Source: Rhizodiscina lignyota (taxonomy: Eukaryota > Ascomycota > Dothideomycetes > Aulographales > Rhizodiscinaceae). Taken from it: DNA of 64,000 nt. Under the pieces are notes generated by a model. That model ran no database searches. It saw only the letters and a program-made list of their open reading frames with translations, and was not told the origin of the DNA. The stretch is from positions 434,001 to 498,000 of the forward strand of contig ML978122.1 of assembly GCA_010015805.1 (NCBI GenBank). The letters are read 5' to 3'. This document shows, piece after piece, positions 1-10,936 of this stretch; within the stretch, counting starts at the first letter, position 1; each line of letters opens with the position of its first letter. Both the position numbers and the translations under genes were made by a program.

Positions 1-129
1 GGAAGGTGAGGCTCGTCGCCCGGCCTATCTACGCTATCTACCTACCTACTTCACGACATGGGCCAAGATGATGACGAACGCAGCAAGGGGAGTCAGAGAT
101 GGGAAGTGGGGTGATACGTTACCTGTGCC

Positions 130-785
130 TCAATCCTCCTCCTCGAAGCCGTAGCTGCTCCTCCATGGGCCCTGCTGCTGGGGCTGGTTCCTCTCCTCCT
201 CTTCCCGAACGTGCCTCGTGCTCTCGAACACCTCCACGCCGGCCCGGAACGCCACGTCCCTGAACCAGTCCTTACCCCACCACCCCCACCATAGGGTCTG
301 AACGCCACAGTCGTCGCCGTTCTCGTCGATCCCCTTCTCTTCCCAGACCTTTGCACGGTCGAACGCCTCCAACAAGTGGCGGCGCTCCCGGCAGATCATA
401 CTCCGATGGGCGCTGGTCCATCGACAGATCTCAGTCTGCGCCTCGTTCGTTCCCTCCCGGACCGCGCAGTCCATCCTGTGCAACAGTTAGCTTGATGCAC
501 GTGACAGAAAAGGGGGGAGGTGCAACGCCGTGGGGAGATGATGACTCACCTGTCCACAAGCAGCTCCTGCTTCCACAACGGTCCGGGCTCGTTCTCGGCG
601 TCGGCGGCGGCGCAACAATTGTCGCAGTAGATGAGGCCCTCGGTGAGTTTAAACTGCAACCAACCTCGGGTACTCTGGTTGCATCGCACGCCCTCCTCCA
701 CCGACTCGGTGCACCTGTCAAGCCCATCCTGACCCGCCACCTCGATGTGGCAGCAGCGGTGGATGTAAACAGCCTGTTTACACAT
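130..785 (-). CDS. Small Cys/His-rich hypothetical protein, two exons
   Basis: I do not recognise a named family. Exon 1 runs from the ATG at 785 to 550 and exon 2 from 475 to the TGA at 130. They are joined across a 74-nt intron (549-476) with a GTGAGT donor and a TTGCACAG acceptor. The join keeps frame and gives 193 aa. The N-terminal 60 residues are rich in Cys and His: C2, C11, C12 and H13 in a RCCH motif, C25, C34, and a CDNCC motif at 54-58. This could bind zinc. The C-terminal half is Trp-rich (TLWWGWWGKDW) and ends in an acidic stretch. No signal peptide or membrane segment is visible. Small proteins with such Cys/His N-termini are common among fungal hypotheticals; the metal-binding idea is inference. 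The splice model is supported by frame and signals, and the function is unknown. Confidence 0.6.
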
Positions 786-1300
786 ATCAGCGATTACTTG
801 TCAAGTGGCTGACTGTGTTTGTGTAATAGCGTGAGAGAAATTGATGAAGAGGAGTGAGAAATGTGTATGTGTATGTGTGTAAAGCGGGAGAGAAATGGAT
901 GTGGATGGGTGAGGATTTGATGGTTTGTGTGTAAAGCGGGAGAGAGATTGATGGAGATGGATGTGCCTTGATGAGATGTGTGAGAGAGATTGATGTAGAT
1001 GACCGAGAAATGTGTATGTGTCTCTGTGTGTGCTTGAAAGTGTGTGCTTGTGTGTGTATGTGATTCTTAGAGCAGAAAGAGCTGAGCAGTATTCTCTGAG
1101 AGATGTAGCAAAGTTCTGAAGAGGAAATGGAAGAGGACGAAGAGAGCCCTTTATACTGGCGCGGCGGCAGCAGACGTTGGACCGCGTTGGGAAACGTTGA
1201 GACGTTGAGACCCCCTCCCACCAGTTGAAAGAAGAATGATGCTTTAAACGGTTTCCGATACTCCATACAGATGCAATGATGAATGTAATAAGACCCATGG
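786..1300 (-). repeat. Low-complexity GT/GA-rich leader with a 19-nt direct repeat
   Basis: The plus strand is a degenerate run of GTGTGT, GAGAGA and TTGATG words. On the minus strand, directly upstream of the 130-785 gene, it reads as CA/CT-rich DNA. A 19-nt unit (gtgtgtaaagcgggagaga) occurs exactly at 875-893 and 927-945, 52 bp apart. Pyrimidine-rich tracts just 5' of the start codon are usual in fungal promoters and 5' UTRs, so this is probably the leader or promoter of that gene. The open frames across it are Ser/His/Thr-rich consequences of the repeat and are not called as genes. Confidence 0.6.
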
Positions 1301-4300
1301 GAGAAGGACAGATAGCGATAATAGAGCAACGAGGCGATAGTGGAAGGCCATCCGCTACTGACTACGGAACAGACGCTCGTAGATGGTGGCGACAGCGGAG
1401 GTGGTGGGCGTAATGAATGTTGCATTGCACTAGCACCAAAGGCTTGATCCAGGGTATATGGATCATGATCTGATGTTAGAATCAAAATTCAGGTGACTCT
1501 TAGAGCTCGGACAACCTCCTCGGTTCCTGTGTCCAGAAAATAGGGCATGCTGTGAACCAAGAGCGAGGAGATAAACAGCTGATAGCTTAATTGAGAACAT
1601 ATACTGAACCATGAGGCTCACAGCGCAGTGGTTGTCGTACGCTGGCTGCAGTCCCGGTCCCCACCAAGGCAAGACCGCAGTGATGCTCAACAGCCAAAGC
1701 TCAGGAGGCCAGGTACTTTGCAAAAGTACATACCGAGAGCAGTGTAGAAGTTGCAGAGATGGTTTGGATTTTGCACACAGCTCAACAGCGGCGGTGCTAG
1801 GCCGCAATAGTCTTCCGCGGGCGTGCCATGCATGATTTCACGACGATTCCTGGCCCGTCTGTAGTCGTACGGAAGCCCAGAACTCTTATGCCACTCGTGA
1901 GAAAGACAAACAGGTCTCCATTTCATCTTGAAGGCCACAAGAAGTCCGAAAGGGTGTCTCTGGCTACAATGAAACCGCTGAAGGCTACCCGCAGTGACTG
2001 TTGGGATGCCCGAAACCCTTCTCTTCACATCGCTTAGCAATGAAAATGAGAAAGGAGACAAATACCGCAAGAATTCCACATCGTGCTTTACAGAAACATG
2101 CAGCTAGGCTCTACCCGGAAGAGACATTGAAGGCGCCGGATGCACCTTCCTCCACTCTCCCACTGCAGCCGCCGAAACTGCGCGAGACATACGGACTGTC
2201 AAGGAGCCTTCATTTAGGATCGCTTGGGAATACACTTACATTCACGAAGGCCCTGCATGACCAGTGGATATGAATTTCATTTCAACTGGCTGCAAATTCA
2301 GGGTCATACATACGCGAGCTCGCTCGTATTGGCACCTACCTACAGCCAAGCGGCAAGCCAAGCACGAACAATGCATCGCTGGCAGCCATCGCACTATGAA
2401 CGTCTAATTGAGCTCGAAATACTTCGCAGAGAGCCTGCTGCCTAGGGCGGCATAAAGCCAATTTCACATTGCACAGTCACACCGCAACCGCCGTCGCGGC
2501 CATCGGAACGGAGTAGCTGCGAGTCATTCATTGCAGAGAGGTCTGGAAGCAGCGGCAAACAAATCATCGAAATCGCGTGCGGTTGCGGAGCTGCCGCACT
2601 CGCGATCCGTAAGGTAAAGAGGGGATTGATCATCACCTGCAACACATTTATGCTCTGCTGTCGAGCCTGTCGAACAGGGACGAAGCGAACAGCGCCGGAT
2701 CGGCGAGGCGGGATCATCAATGTAATTCCTAATGCTCTTGCCACGAGCTCGCGAGCGCAGCCGGCCTACCGTATGTTCCACCCCGGCACCATTGGGATTC
2801 AATGCGCAGCAAGAGAACGCGAAATGGCCATTGACGCTCGACCGCTCTATTCGGACCGATAGGAGCCTACATCGTTTCGCTGGGATAAATGCGGAGAGAG
2901 CGCGTGGGGAAGGAGAACTAGTTAATGGGCAGTTAAGCTTGGCAGCGGCAATAGCAGCAGGGTAATAATGAGGCGGAATTTTGCGAATGGGTGTGGGAGG
3001 GTAGGGCTTTGGAGGTCGAGAGAAGTGCATGGAAAGCCGCGAAAAAATTGGAGCCGCAGGGCAAATCGCGATCCATGAATCCTATCCGCGTCGTTGGGAG
3101 CCCGGAGAAAGTTTCTTGAAAAATTGTCTTGAAACTGGCTCCTCCGCGACGAGTTGAATTGCCTGATCTTGCCTGAATCACTACAACCGTACATTGACGA
3201 TCTGTTGAGCCAGGTGCCGATTTTGGTGACGTGCAGCGGTAGCACCCTTCCCGCGGCGGGTAGATAGCGGCGCGGGGAGAACAAGGCTCGTCTTGGGCCG
3301 GGTCGATGCAGTGAGATCGAGGGATGAGCTGAGTTTGCGCCATATACAAGGAGATGGGAGGTTTGGAGGTTCACGATAGCCGGCGGGAAGGGCCTCCTTT
3401 CTACCAGTGTCCCACGCCGGAGCGGACAACGCAGCGAACGGAAAAGCGGATGCGGTTCAGATCGAACGGCGCAGAGCGTCCAGATGGAGCTGCTGAGTAG
3501 CCTTACGTTGAAAAGGGCGCTCACATGCACATCGCAGGCAGGGACCAGGGCGAGCGGAACGGCAGAAGCAAAGAGCGACGACATGCAACGGAGGACTCCG
3601 ACACTCCGGGGGCATGAGATGCAGCATGAATGAGGCGGACGGAGGAGCCATCGCGACGAGAAACTGCGCAATTACATGAGCATTATGGCAAGCGCGGCAA
3701 CGAGGGAAATGGTCTCGTAGGCATTCTTCCCATATGCAGACAATTACGCAGTCCTGGGCTCACTAGCGTCAACAGCCTACAGCCCATGTGCGTCTCATGG
3801 GTGGTCTTACAGCTGTACAAGTAGTCAGCTTCCTATCTCGCGCTGGAATAGCTCACATTTTATTCCCTCCCCATGGAAGATGACTATTGGAAGTCATGTC
3901 GGTACAGCGGTAGTGCGGGGCATTGCGCCAGGCGTGGGCTGGTGACAGGCGCGGGACGGGCAGACGCAGGACATGCAGCGGTTCGCATCGCATTGCCTTG
4001 TGCCACGGTTCACAGTTCACGTCAGTTTTTGCCTGTCGCTGCGTGCCGGCGTGCATTGTCTGCGCTGACCGGTAAACCGAAATCAGGAAGTAGAGTTGAC
4101 TCATCCCGAGGCGAAGTGGAGGCTGAGGGTCTGGAGTGCTCGAGGTGCGGCGCAACTCGCCGGATCTGGAGGTGCGTGGTGGTGGGCGTGGGCCGAAATG
4201 AGAAATTCAATTCTCTTTCTGTGCAGTTGTGTCGGTTACAAGGCCAAGCGAGGCGTCCACCGACAGCATACAGATGCAAGAGGGCGGGGAGAGGGCGTGC

Positions 4301-7300
4301 ATCGCAACGTGATCGTGCTGGCCAGGGTGCACGACAGGAGGCTAGCTTAAGCAGCTTAGCACATGTAGTCGCGTGCGTGTATTATAGAGACGGCAATCGT
4401 TCTATCGTGGGCCTTGTGGGCCATGGCAGAGAGCCTGAAGGGTAAGTATAGTGCCGGATAGGACGGATGGCTGAGGCAGCATTAGACTTGGACAATCCTT
4501 GGTTTCTTTTCCTGAGTGACACGGCAGACTGCTCGGAACAGGCTGGAAATGGCCTTGATGGTACCTCCTGGAGTAGCGTCTTGATATTTCGTGTGAGCCG
4601 AAGTATTGTCTCAGTCGAGAAAAAGTGTTTGCGAGTGTGCCGTGTCGCGGCTGAAAAGTGAAGGGGAAAAGCGTCTGGTTGTCGCACAAGGGTCGGAAAC
4701 GCCCGACACGGCTCGTTCGGGCGAGCATCACGACCCTCTTCGTCGAGCGAGCGATCTCGAGGAACGCATTCAGTCGTTCAGGGGGCACCCGTGCGGAAGG
4801 AAATGATGCGCAGAGAATGCAGGTCAGACCGAAAATTTGGTTTCGATGCAATAAGCAACGAAACGTAGCATATCTCCGGGGCCGGCAGGGAATAATGGGT
4901 GAATTGGAAGGAGTCACTTGGCCACGGACAATCGCTGGCTGGCGTGATGCTGCCCTTCGTCGCCGGGCGTCGTGATGCATCGTCTTGCAGGCCGCAAGAG
5001 GCCATTGGGCGCTTTTGTATCGGACAGCACCTGTGCCATCACACCGCCATCGATCAGCTGATGCCTTGCGGCGGCTAGGGAGCAGCGTGGAGTGGGCTGC
5101 GTCGCTTCGTCGGCACTGCGAGACAGGAGGCGTGAAGAGGCTCTGAGGGAACAGGCTCGGGGCCTTTCCCTACGCCCGCCAGTCAGAAGGGAGTGTGGGG
5201 AAGGTTTTCGCTGATTCGTGCCAGGTTTCAGGGTTGGTGCGTGTCATCCATCCCAAACGTGCCATGCTTCCTCCGCTGCCTCGTCATCCAGCCTGATCGC
5301 CGTTTGGCGATCGACAGCCCGAGCCACAGTCGGCCGGCAGTGTGCGCTAATGGGCAGCGCTTCGCACTCGCAAAAAGCACCGCAAGAGATAGCGGGTACC
5401 TGTACAGATTGGGGCGTTGCCAGGCCTCGGACGCTGAGGCGGTGTATGACGAGGCTGGCCGCGAGCAGGCGTCATGCATGATGGCGCGATCTAGACTTTG
5501 GCCTTGAGGGCATGTCGTCGCTATGATGCCACGATGCTGCAAGATAACGGCATCGTGAAATTTCAGAGTGCGGTGCCACAGCGTCAGGGCGAGGGCGGAG
5601 CGATTCGCCGGCGCAGTGCCAATGGGGTGGTCTGCGAGCCCAGTGGGACGGGTGGACGGTGGGATCGACAGGGATGCGGAGCGCAACCTCGAGGAAGGAT
5701 GCAGCGCGACCGAATTTAGAACATTCGCTGCAGCGCCGCCGCGGCCACGTGCAGCGCCGCTGGAAGTGGCTACGAGGCGCCGGCACCAAGCAGCGAGTGG
5801 TGACGAGGTGGCCGGAAGCAAGGAGTCGCGCGCGGACTAAGCTGAGCGACGGTGCAAGCGAGCTGCGGTACCTATGAACTGCCGTTTTCGCAGGCTGAAA
5901 CTGTCAAAGAATGCGGAGTCTTAGTCGCAGTCGTCGTGGGCGGGGAGCAGCTGATGGAATGGACGCGCTGCCATGTCATCCGCCTGCTGCCACTCACGCT
6001 GCTCAGGCAGAGCGCAGGCAGCGTGTACGAAGGCAGGCCGCCAATCAGGCGAATGCGACGTCGACTCCGGATGTGACTCGTCATTATTGCTCGGAATTGC
6101 CAATTCGCAGCACGGCGCGCCTGCTTTTTTGCGGAGTGCATACCATGTCAGCCCCATCGTGCCATTTGCAGTAGGCGGCGATCCGACGCGACTGGCTGGG
6201 CAGCAAACATACGAGTTGGCAAAGATACGCGGACATTTCAAGGATGGCGGAATGGGCTTAGCCTTGGGCCTTGTCCCGGCTACGGCAAGCGAAAGGCTGA
6301 TGACGTTTCGGCGGCGAAATATCACGTTTACCGTAGTTAGTTGGTTTTAAAACAGCCGGCGCGAGCAGCGAGTAGCATGCGCTGCACGGAGCGGGCGGAT
6401 GCTGGCTTTGTCACGGCGAGAATGGGCAGCGCGAGGAATGGCAGCTGCAATCGCTCAACGGGCGTGCAGCCTGCTGGAATGGGACGCTGGCCCTCGACGC
6501 AGCCGTGAGTCGACGCCGCTCGCTGCAGCGCGCCGCGTTGGGCGGCGCTGTTTGCTTTGGCGACGTCGTCGTCGGTGGTGAGGATGGGGATTGGCATTGG
6601 GATTGCCAGGGAGCGATCTGCCTGGCCCATGGCAGTGGCATGGGCGCGCTGGGACGGTACGGTACGGTGCTGCCTCTCCTTCACTGCCGTCTCCTTAGTC
6701 GTGAAATTGGCGACAGGGGAAACCTTCTCTTGCACGGCTGGCTATAGCCTCCGCTTCTAGCGCGTGCCGTGCCTCCTAAATTGCTCTGTCCCCTTGCCAA
6801 ATTTTTAGACGACCGAACTTCTTCGCCTCCTGCCCAACTCCAAACCCGCACCTCCTCACCGCACACTTACTTCTGCTGCCAATCCACTCTCCTTCAAAGC
6901 TCAGCGCGCGCCCAGTGACTCACGCCCGCTCCAGCTCCAGCACACGCCGCGGCGCAAGCTCGCCTCTGCCTCTGTCACCACCCGGCATCCCGGCGCCTTG
7001 CGTCACTGCTCCCGCGAATAATTGCATTGGGTACTGGGTACCTCGACCATTCTGCCCTACGAGCACGCACGACCACCGTCCAATCCGAAATAGACGACAC
7101 CTGCATTTTGCTGCAGGAAACGAGGCATCCCACACGCTAGACAACGCTGTAGCACCACAAATTCCTTTCCCAGCTGACCGCCGGCATTTTATTCCTTCCT
7201 TAGCCTCTTGGGCTGACTGACTGAGGTGCTTCGCCGCGTCCAACACCATCGCGCATATCTCTGCGCCGCACGCCAGACAGAAGCGGCCACCTTCCGGGCG

Positions 7301-7451
7301 ACTTTGATTTTGGCTGCTGCTCTCTTAGCCTGGCTGCTCCCGCCTCCCGAACGCCTCGCGCTCCCGCAATCCTTATGTTGGCTTAATCTGTTCTGAACTT
7401 CTCACATCAGTCGCGTCGCGTCGCCAACTCACACTCTCCCCCCACAAGGAC
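1301..7451. other. Gene-poor 6-kb region upstream of the phospholipase C gene
   Basis: I see no recognisable gene, RNA gene or transposon here. Many frames of 60-250 codons are open on both strands, especially between 2.4 and 6.8 kb. They overlap one another, lack family motifs and lack consistent splice signals, so they look like chance frames in fairly GC-rich DNA. From about 6.76 kb to 7.45 kb the plus strand becomes rich in CT and CCTC tracts, as expected for the promoter and leader of the phospholipase C gene that follows. Confidence 0.55.
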
Positions 7452-7463
7452 ATGGAGGCATGA
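7452..7463 (+). promoter_or_regulatory. Minimal upstream ORF (ATG-GAG-GCA-TGA) overlapping the PLC start codon
   Basis: A three-codon ORF begins at 7452 with G at -3 and G at +4, a good initiation context. Its TGA at 7461-7463 overlaps the phospholipase C ATG at 7460-7462 as ATGA. Scanning ribosomes would meet this ATG first. Such an arrangement could limit translation or couple it to termination and reinitiation. Whether the mRNA 5' end includes it is not shown by the sequence. Confidence 0.45.
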
Positions 7464-10400
7464 CCACTCCTCACCCCCTCTCGAGGCATACCTCGCCCGA
7501 CGCACACCAACATCTACGACATCGTTCCCCCGGCGCCAAACCACCAGCGTCGCCTGCTAGAGCACCAAAGCAACATGTCAATACTGCAATCCCTCTCACG
7601 GTAACTCCAGCCACCGCTGCATCCAGCGCTTCGTCGAACCGGCCCAGTCCAGCCTTTCCACCCTTCAATCCGTTCACGATGCCCACTCCAAACTCTCTCC
7701 AGGCTACTCCGGACCTCTCTCCGACCTCTCTATCACAAGCACATATACCACCAATGGCCCTCTCCGAGCTTTCCACATCTGCCCCTGTTCATTCATATAC
7801 TGTCACGTCCCCCACGGCAATGTCTGAGGCTATTTCCATGGGTCAGAAGAGGAGCATCGTCCGGAAGGTCTCCCATAAACTCCGGCGTCGTACATCAGCC
7901 TCTCAAACGTCCCGGGACCAGAGTGCCGGACCAACTATGATGCGGCGGCGGAGTGACAGCAATAGGAATGTCATCGATAGTGGCGTCGAATTGGATGGCT
8001 ACGAGCAAGACGATTACTATAGTGCCAGCGAAGACGCCGTTGAAGAGTCGCATGACCTCACCGCATACTTTGGTTCCAGTCCCACGGGTGCCGGTCTCGG
8101 CATAAGTACTGGTCGATCAAGCATCAGTTCCGACCCTAGTGTGCAGCAAGTCAGGCCTGATGCACTCGAGAAAGGCACGCAATTGGTCAAGGTGACGAAG
8201 CGAAAACGAAAAGACATGCTCTTCCGCATTGAGTATGCAGGTGCGAAGCTGTGCTGGCACCCTTCGAATTCGTCTAAATGCATCTACATTGACGACATTT
8301 CGGAAATCGTTTTTGGTCAAGCGGCCGATCATTATTTCGAAGAGTACCAAGTGCCGAAGGAGGAGCAGAGCCGCTGGTTCTCCATCACCTACTCAGATCC
8401 CGACGGAACGAAGGGCCGCAACCAGAGAACAATTCACCTGATCGCCCCTGACCGGGATCTTTTCGAGAAATGGGTAAATCAGCTGGATGAAGTGTCGCGA
8501 ATGAGAATCGAGCTGATCAACGGTCTCGTGCGAGGCGGTGAAAAGAGTCTTCGGCAAATATGGCACATGGAGATGTCAAGGAAATTCGGCAACGCGGCGG
8601 CATTTGCCGTCGAGGAACAGAAGCTGGAGTTCGCCGACATCAGACAACTCTGTCGCAAACTCAACATCAACTGTTCCGAACAAACTCTTTTGTCCAGATT
8701 TTCCAAAGTGGACGAGGGAAAGCAGGGATCGCTCAATTATCCACAATTCGCGAAATTCATCCGGAAAGTTCTCGATCGGAAGGAAGTAAACCTCATCTAC
8801 AACTCGATCAAGTCCAACCCCGATGAACCTTTGGACAAGGATGCCCTCTTCCAGTTCCTCCAAGACGAGCAGAAAATCAATGTCAATGCTGATCCAACCC
8901 GATGGACACGGATATTTGAAAAGTACGCGAAGATGTCAAGGAAAGGCTCTGCGTCGCCCACTGCTGTTGTCCCCGCCAAACAAACGATCAGCCAACGAGC
9001 CTTCCAGCACCTGCTTGCTGACCCCGAAGTGTTTCCTGTTCTCCAGGAATGTCCTTCGCAGCCAAAGCTTGACCGTCCATTGAACGAGTACTTCATTTCC
9101 AGCTCGCACAATACCTACCTCCCAGCCCGGCAGTACTTTTCGACTGCAAGCGTCGAAGCTTATCGCTCTGCATTGCGTGGCGGATGCCGATGCATTGAGA
9201 TCGACTGCTGGGATGGAGGGCTTGGGAAACCTGAAGTAAGGCACGGCCCGTACACAACACCGGTAGCGTTCTCCGACTGCATTTCAGTCGTCAATCAATA
9301 CGCCTTTGCGACTTGCAAATATCCGGTCATCATCTCACTCGAGGTCCACTGCAGTGCAGAGCAGCAGCAGACCATGGTCGACATTATGAAACGCACATTC
9401 GGTGACAAACTACTGACCAAAGAGCTTGTTGAAGATGCTGAAGTATTACCGTCTCCAGAAGAGCTAAAGGAACGGATCCTTCTCAAAGTCAAGTCTGCCG
9501 AAGTACCAGAGGACCCAACGCCGATTTCCGAGAATCCTCCACTACAACGTCGAGGTCGTGGATTCAGCTCCCCGTTTGTCCGTCCAGTCATCATGGCATC
9601 AGAGCCGCAGACTATTGCTCTCTCGAGCCCACCCTCGATCAGCTCTCCAGAGCGCACAGGTTCATTCGGTCTCGGGACAAAGGGCTCTGCTATCTCTACA
9701 CCGCTCAGCATCAACAGCTCTTCCGAAGATAGCGATGCTCAAGCCCTCGCCTCGCCAACCAGAAAGAAGCACAAGACCAGCAAAATCATCCCCACGCTGG
9801 GTGAGCTTGCAGTGTACACTAAAGGCGTCAGCTTCCGAAATAAGAACTTCGAGTCACCGGAACTCCAGAGTTACAACCACGTTGTCTCACTCGCGGAAGG
9901 AACCTTCTTGGCGCTTACTGGCCCTAGTAAGCCATCGGAGTCCGCGAACCTTGTGGATAAGCACAACGTCAACCATCTCATGCGCGTCTACCCCGCAGGC
10001 AAGCGAGTCACGTCGAGCAATTTCGACCCGCTCACAAATTGGCGGTATGGTGTTCAGATGGCTGCCCTTAATTGGCAGACTTATGACTTACCCATCCAAA
10101 TGAACCGTGCAATGTTCGCGGGAGGCTCCGATATTACCGGCTACTCTTTGAAGCCGGATGACCTGCGGCCGCTAAAGGACGAGGATGACGAAGAAGCGGA
10201 AGACTTGCCTCGCCGAAAGGGCAAAAAGCTAGTGCAATTCGAAATAGAGGTGGTCTCCGCTAAGCAGCTACCTCGCCAGCTGTCAAGGGATGGGAAGGAG
10301 GTGCCAACAAATGCTTTCGTGGACCTTGAAGTTTACTGCGCCGAGGACAAGGCCAGAGGTGTTATTTCTGGCATCGGCGGTGATGACAAGTCAAGCGGCG

Positions 10401-10936
10401 ATGGTCTCACGGGCCTCGGAGCTCCTCTGCGCAAGCGTACTGTCACCATTTACGACAATGGTCACGATCCGGTGTTCAAGCAGAAGTTCTCGTTCTCAGT
10501 CGAGACACGTCACCCTGGCCTAATCTTTGTCCGCTGGGTTGTCCGCAACTCTGTGGACTCGACAAGAGACTCGACGAGCACAGCCCCTGTTGGAACCTAC
10601 ACTGCTCGACTGTCAAGCCTGCAGCAAGGCTACCGGTACCTTCCTCTTTTCGACAGGAATGGGGAGCAATACTTGCACTCTTCGCTTCTCTGCCGCGTCA
10701 AGGTCGACGAGCACATTCAGCTGGATGAGCCGAACAGTTCTGTACAAAGTCTCACCTCACAACCGTCCATAACTCCCAGCAGTCCTCCAACTGACGCTGC
10801 TCCCAAGCGTGGCTTTTTCACTCGCGTTCTTCACAGGACTCCCTCTGACCGCAAGAAACGAGACCGAGAGAACTCGCTCATCAAGGACGGCAACAGCATT
10901 GTTTCCATCAGCCGCACGACCTCGATCGATAAATGA
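7460..10936 (+). CDS. plc1: Phosphoinositide-specific phospholipase C, delta type
   Basis: Hydrolyses phosphatidylinositol 4,5-bisphosphate to diacylglycerol and inositol trisphosphate at the plasma membrane, feeding calcium and inositol-polyphosphate signalling. It is a single exon of 1158 aa. The order of parts is a Ser/Pro-rich tail (about 1-230), a PH-like domain (about 235-350, from MLFRIEYAG), an EF-hand-like region (about 350-530), the catalytic X box (about 537-685), the Y box (about 778-890, from TLGELAVYT), a C2 domain (about 925-1060) and a basic Ser-rich tail. Both catalytic histidines are visible: H550 in SSHNTYL and H595 in RHGPYTT. Their 45-residue spacing equals that of rat PLC-delta1 (His311 and His356). 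Family length is 870-1200 aa in fungi. The start at 7460 is the first ATG in frame, but the long disordered N-terminus makes a later start possible. The next gene is 2 kb away. Confidence 0.95.
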   Translation: MTTPHPLSRHTSPDAHQHLRHRSPGAKPPASPARAPKQHVNTAIPLTVTPATAASSASSNRPSPAFPPFNPFTMPTPNSLQATPDLSPTSLSQAHIPPMALSELSTSAPVHSYTVTSPTAMSEAISMGQKRSIVRKVSHKLRRRTSASQTSRDQSAGPTMMRRRSDSNRNVIDSGVELDGYEQDDYYSASEDAVEESHDLTAYFGSSPTGAGLGISTGRSSISSDPSVQQVRPDALEKGTQLVKVTKRKRKDMLFRIEYAGAKLCWHPSNSSKCIYIDDISEIVFGQAADHYFEEYQVPKEEQSRWFSITYSDPDGTKGRNQRTIHLIAPDRDLFEKWVNQLDEVSRMRIELINGLVRGGEKSLRQIWHMEMSRKFGNAAAFAVEEQKLEFADIRQLCRKLNINCSEQTLLSRFSKVDEGKQGSLNYPQFAKFIRKVLDRKEVNLIYNSIKSNPDEPLDKDALFQFLQDEQKINVNADPTRWTRIFEKYAKMSRKGSASPTAVVPAKQTISQRAFQHLLADPEVFPVLQECPSQPKLDRPLNEYFISSSHNTYLPARQYFSTASVEAYRSALRGGCRCIEIDCWDGGLGKPEVRHGPYTTPVAFSDCISVVNQYAFATCKYPVIISLEVHCSAEQQQTMVDIMKRTFGDKLLTKELVEDAEVLPSPEELKERILLKVKSAEVPEDPTPISENPPLQRRGRGFSSPFVRPVIMASEPQTIALSSPPSISSPERTGSFGLGTKGSAISTPLSINSSSEDSDAQALASPTRKKHKTSKIIPTLGELAVYTKGVSFRNKNFESPELQSYNHVVSLAEGTFLALTGPSKPSESANLVDKHNVNHLMRVYPAGKRVTSSNFDPLTNWRYGVQMAALNWQTYDLPIQMNRAMFAGGSDITGYSLKPDDLRPLKDEDDEEAEDLPRRKGKKLVQFEIEVVSAKQLPRQLSRDGKEVPTNAFVDLEVYCAEDKARGVISGIGGDDKSSGDGLTGLGAPLRKRTVTIYDNGHDPVFKQKFSFSVETRHPGLIFVRWVVRNSVDSTRDSTSTAPVGTYTARLSSLQQGYRYLPLFDRNGEQYLHSSLLCRVKVDEHIQLDEPNSSVQSLTSQPSITPSSPPTDAAPKRGFFTRVLHRTPSDRKKRDRENSLIKDGNSIVSISRTTSIDK

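Noticed and set aside
2922-3671. 249-codon open frame on the minus strand
   Set aside because: No family motif, Ser/Pro/Arg-rich chance-like composition and overlapping frames on both strands in GC-rich DNA.
5228-5821. 197-codon open frame on the minus strand
   Set aside because: Overlaps equally long open frames on the plus strand, with no recognisable domain or splice pattern.
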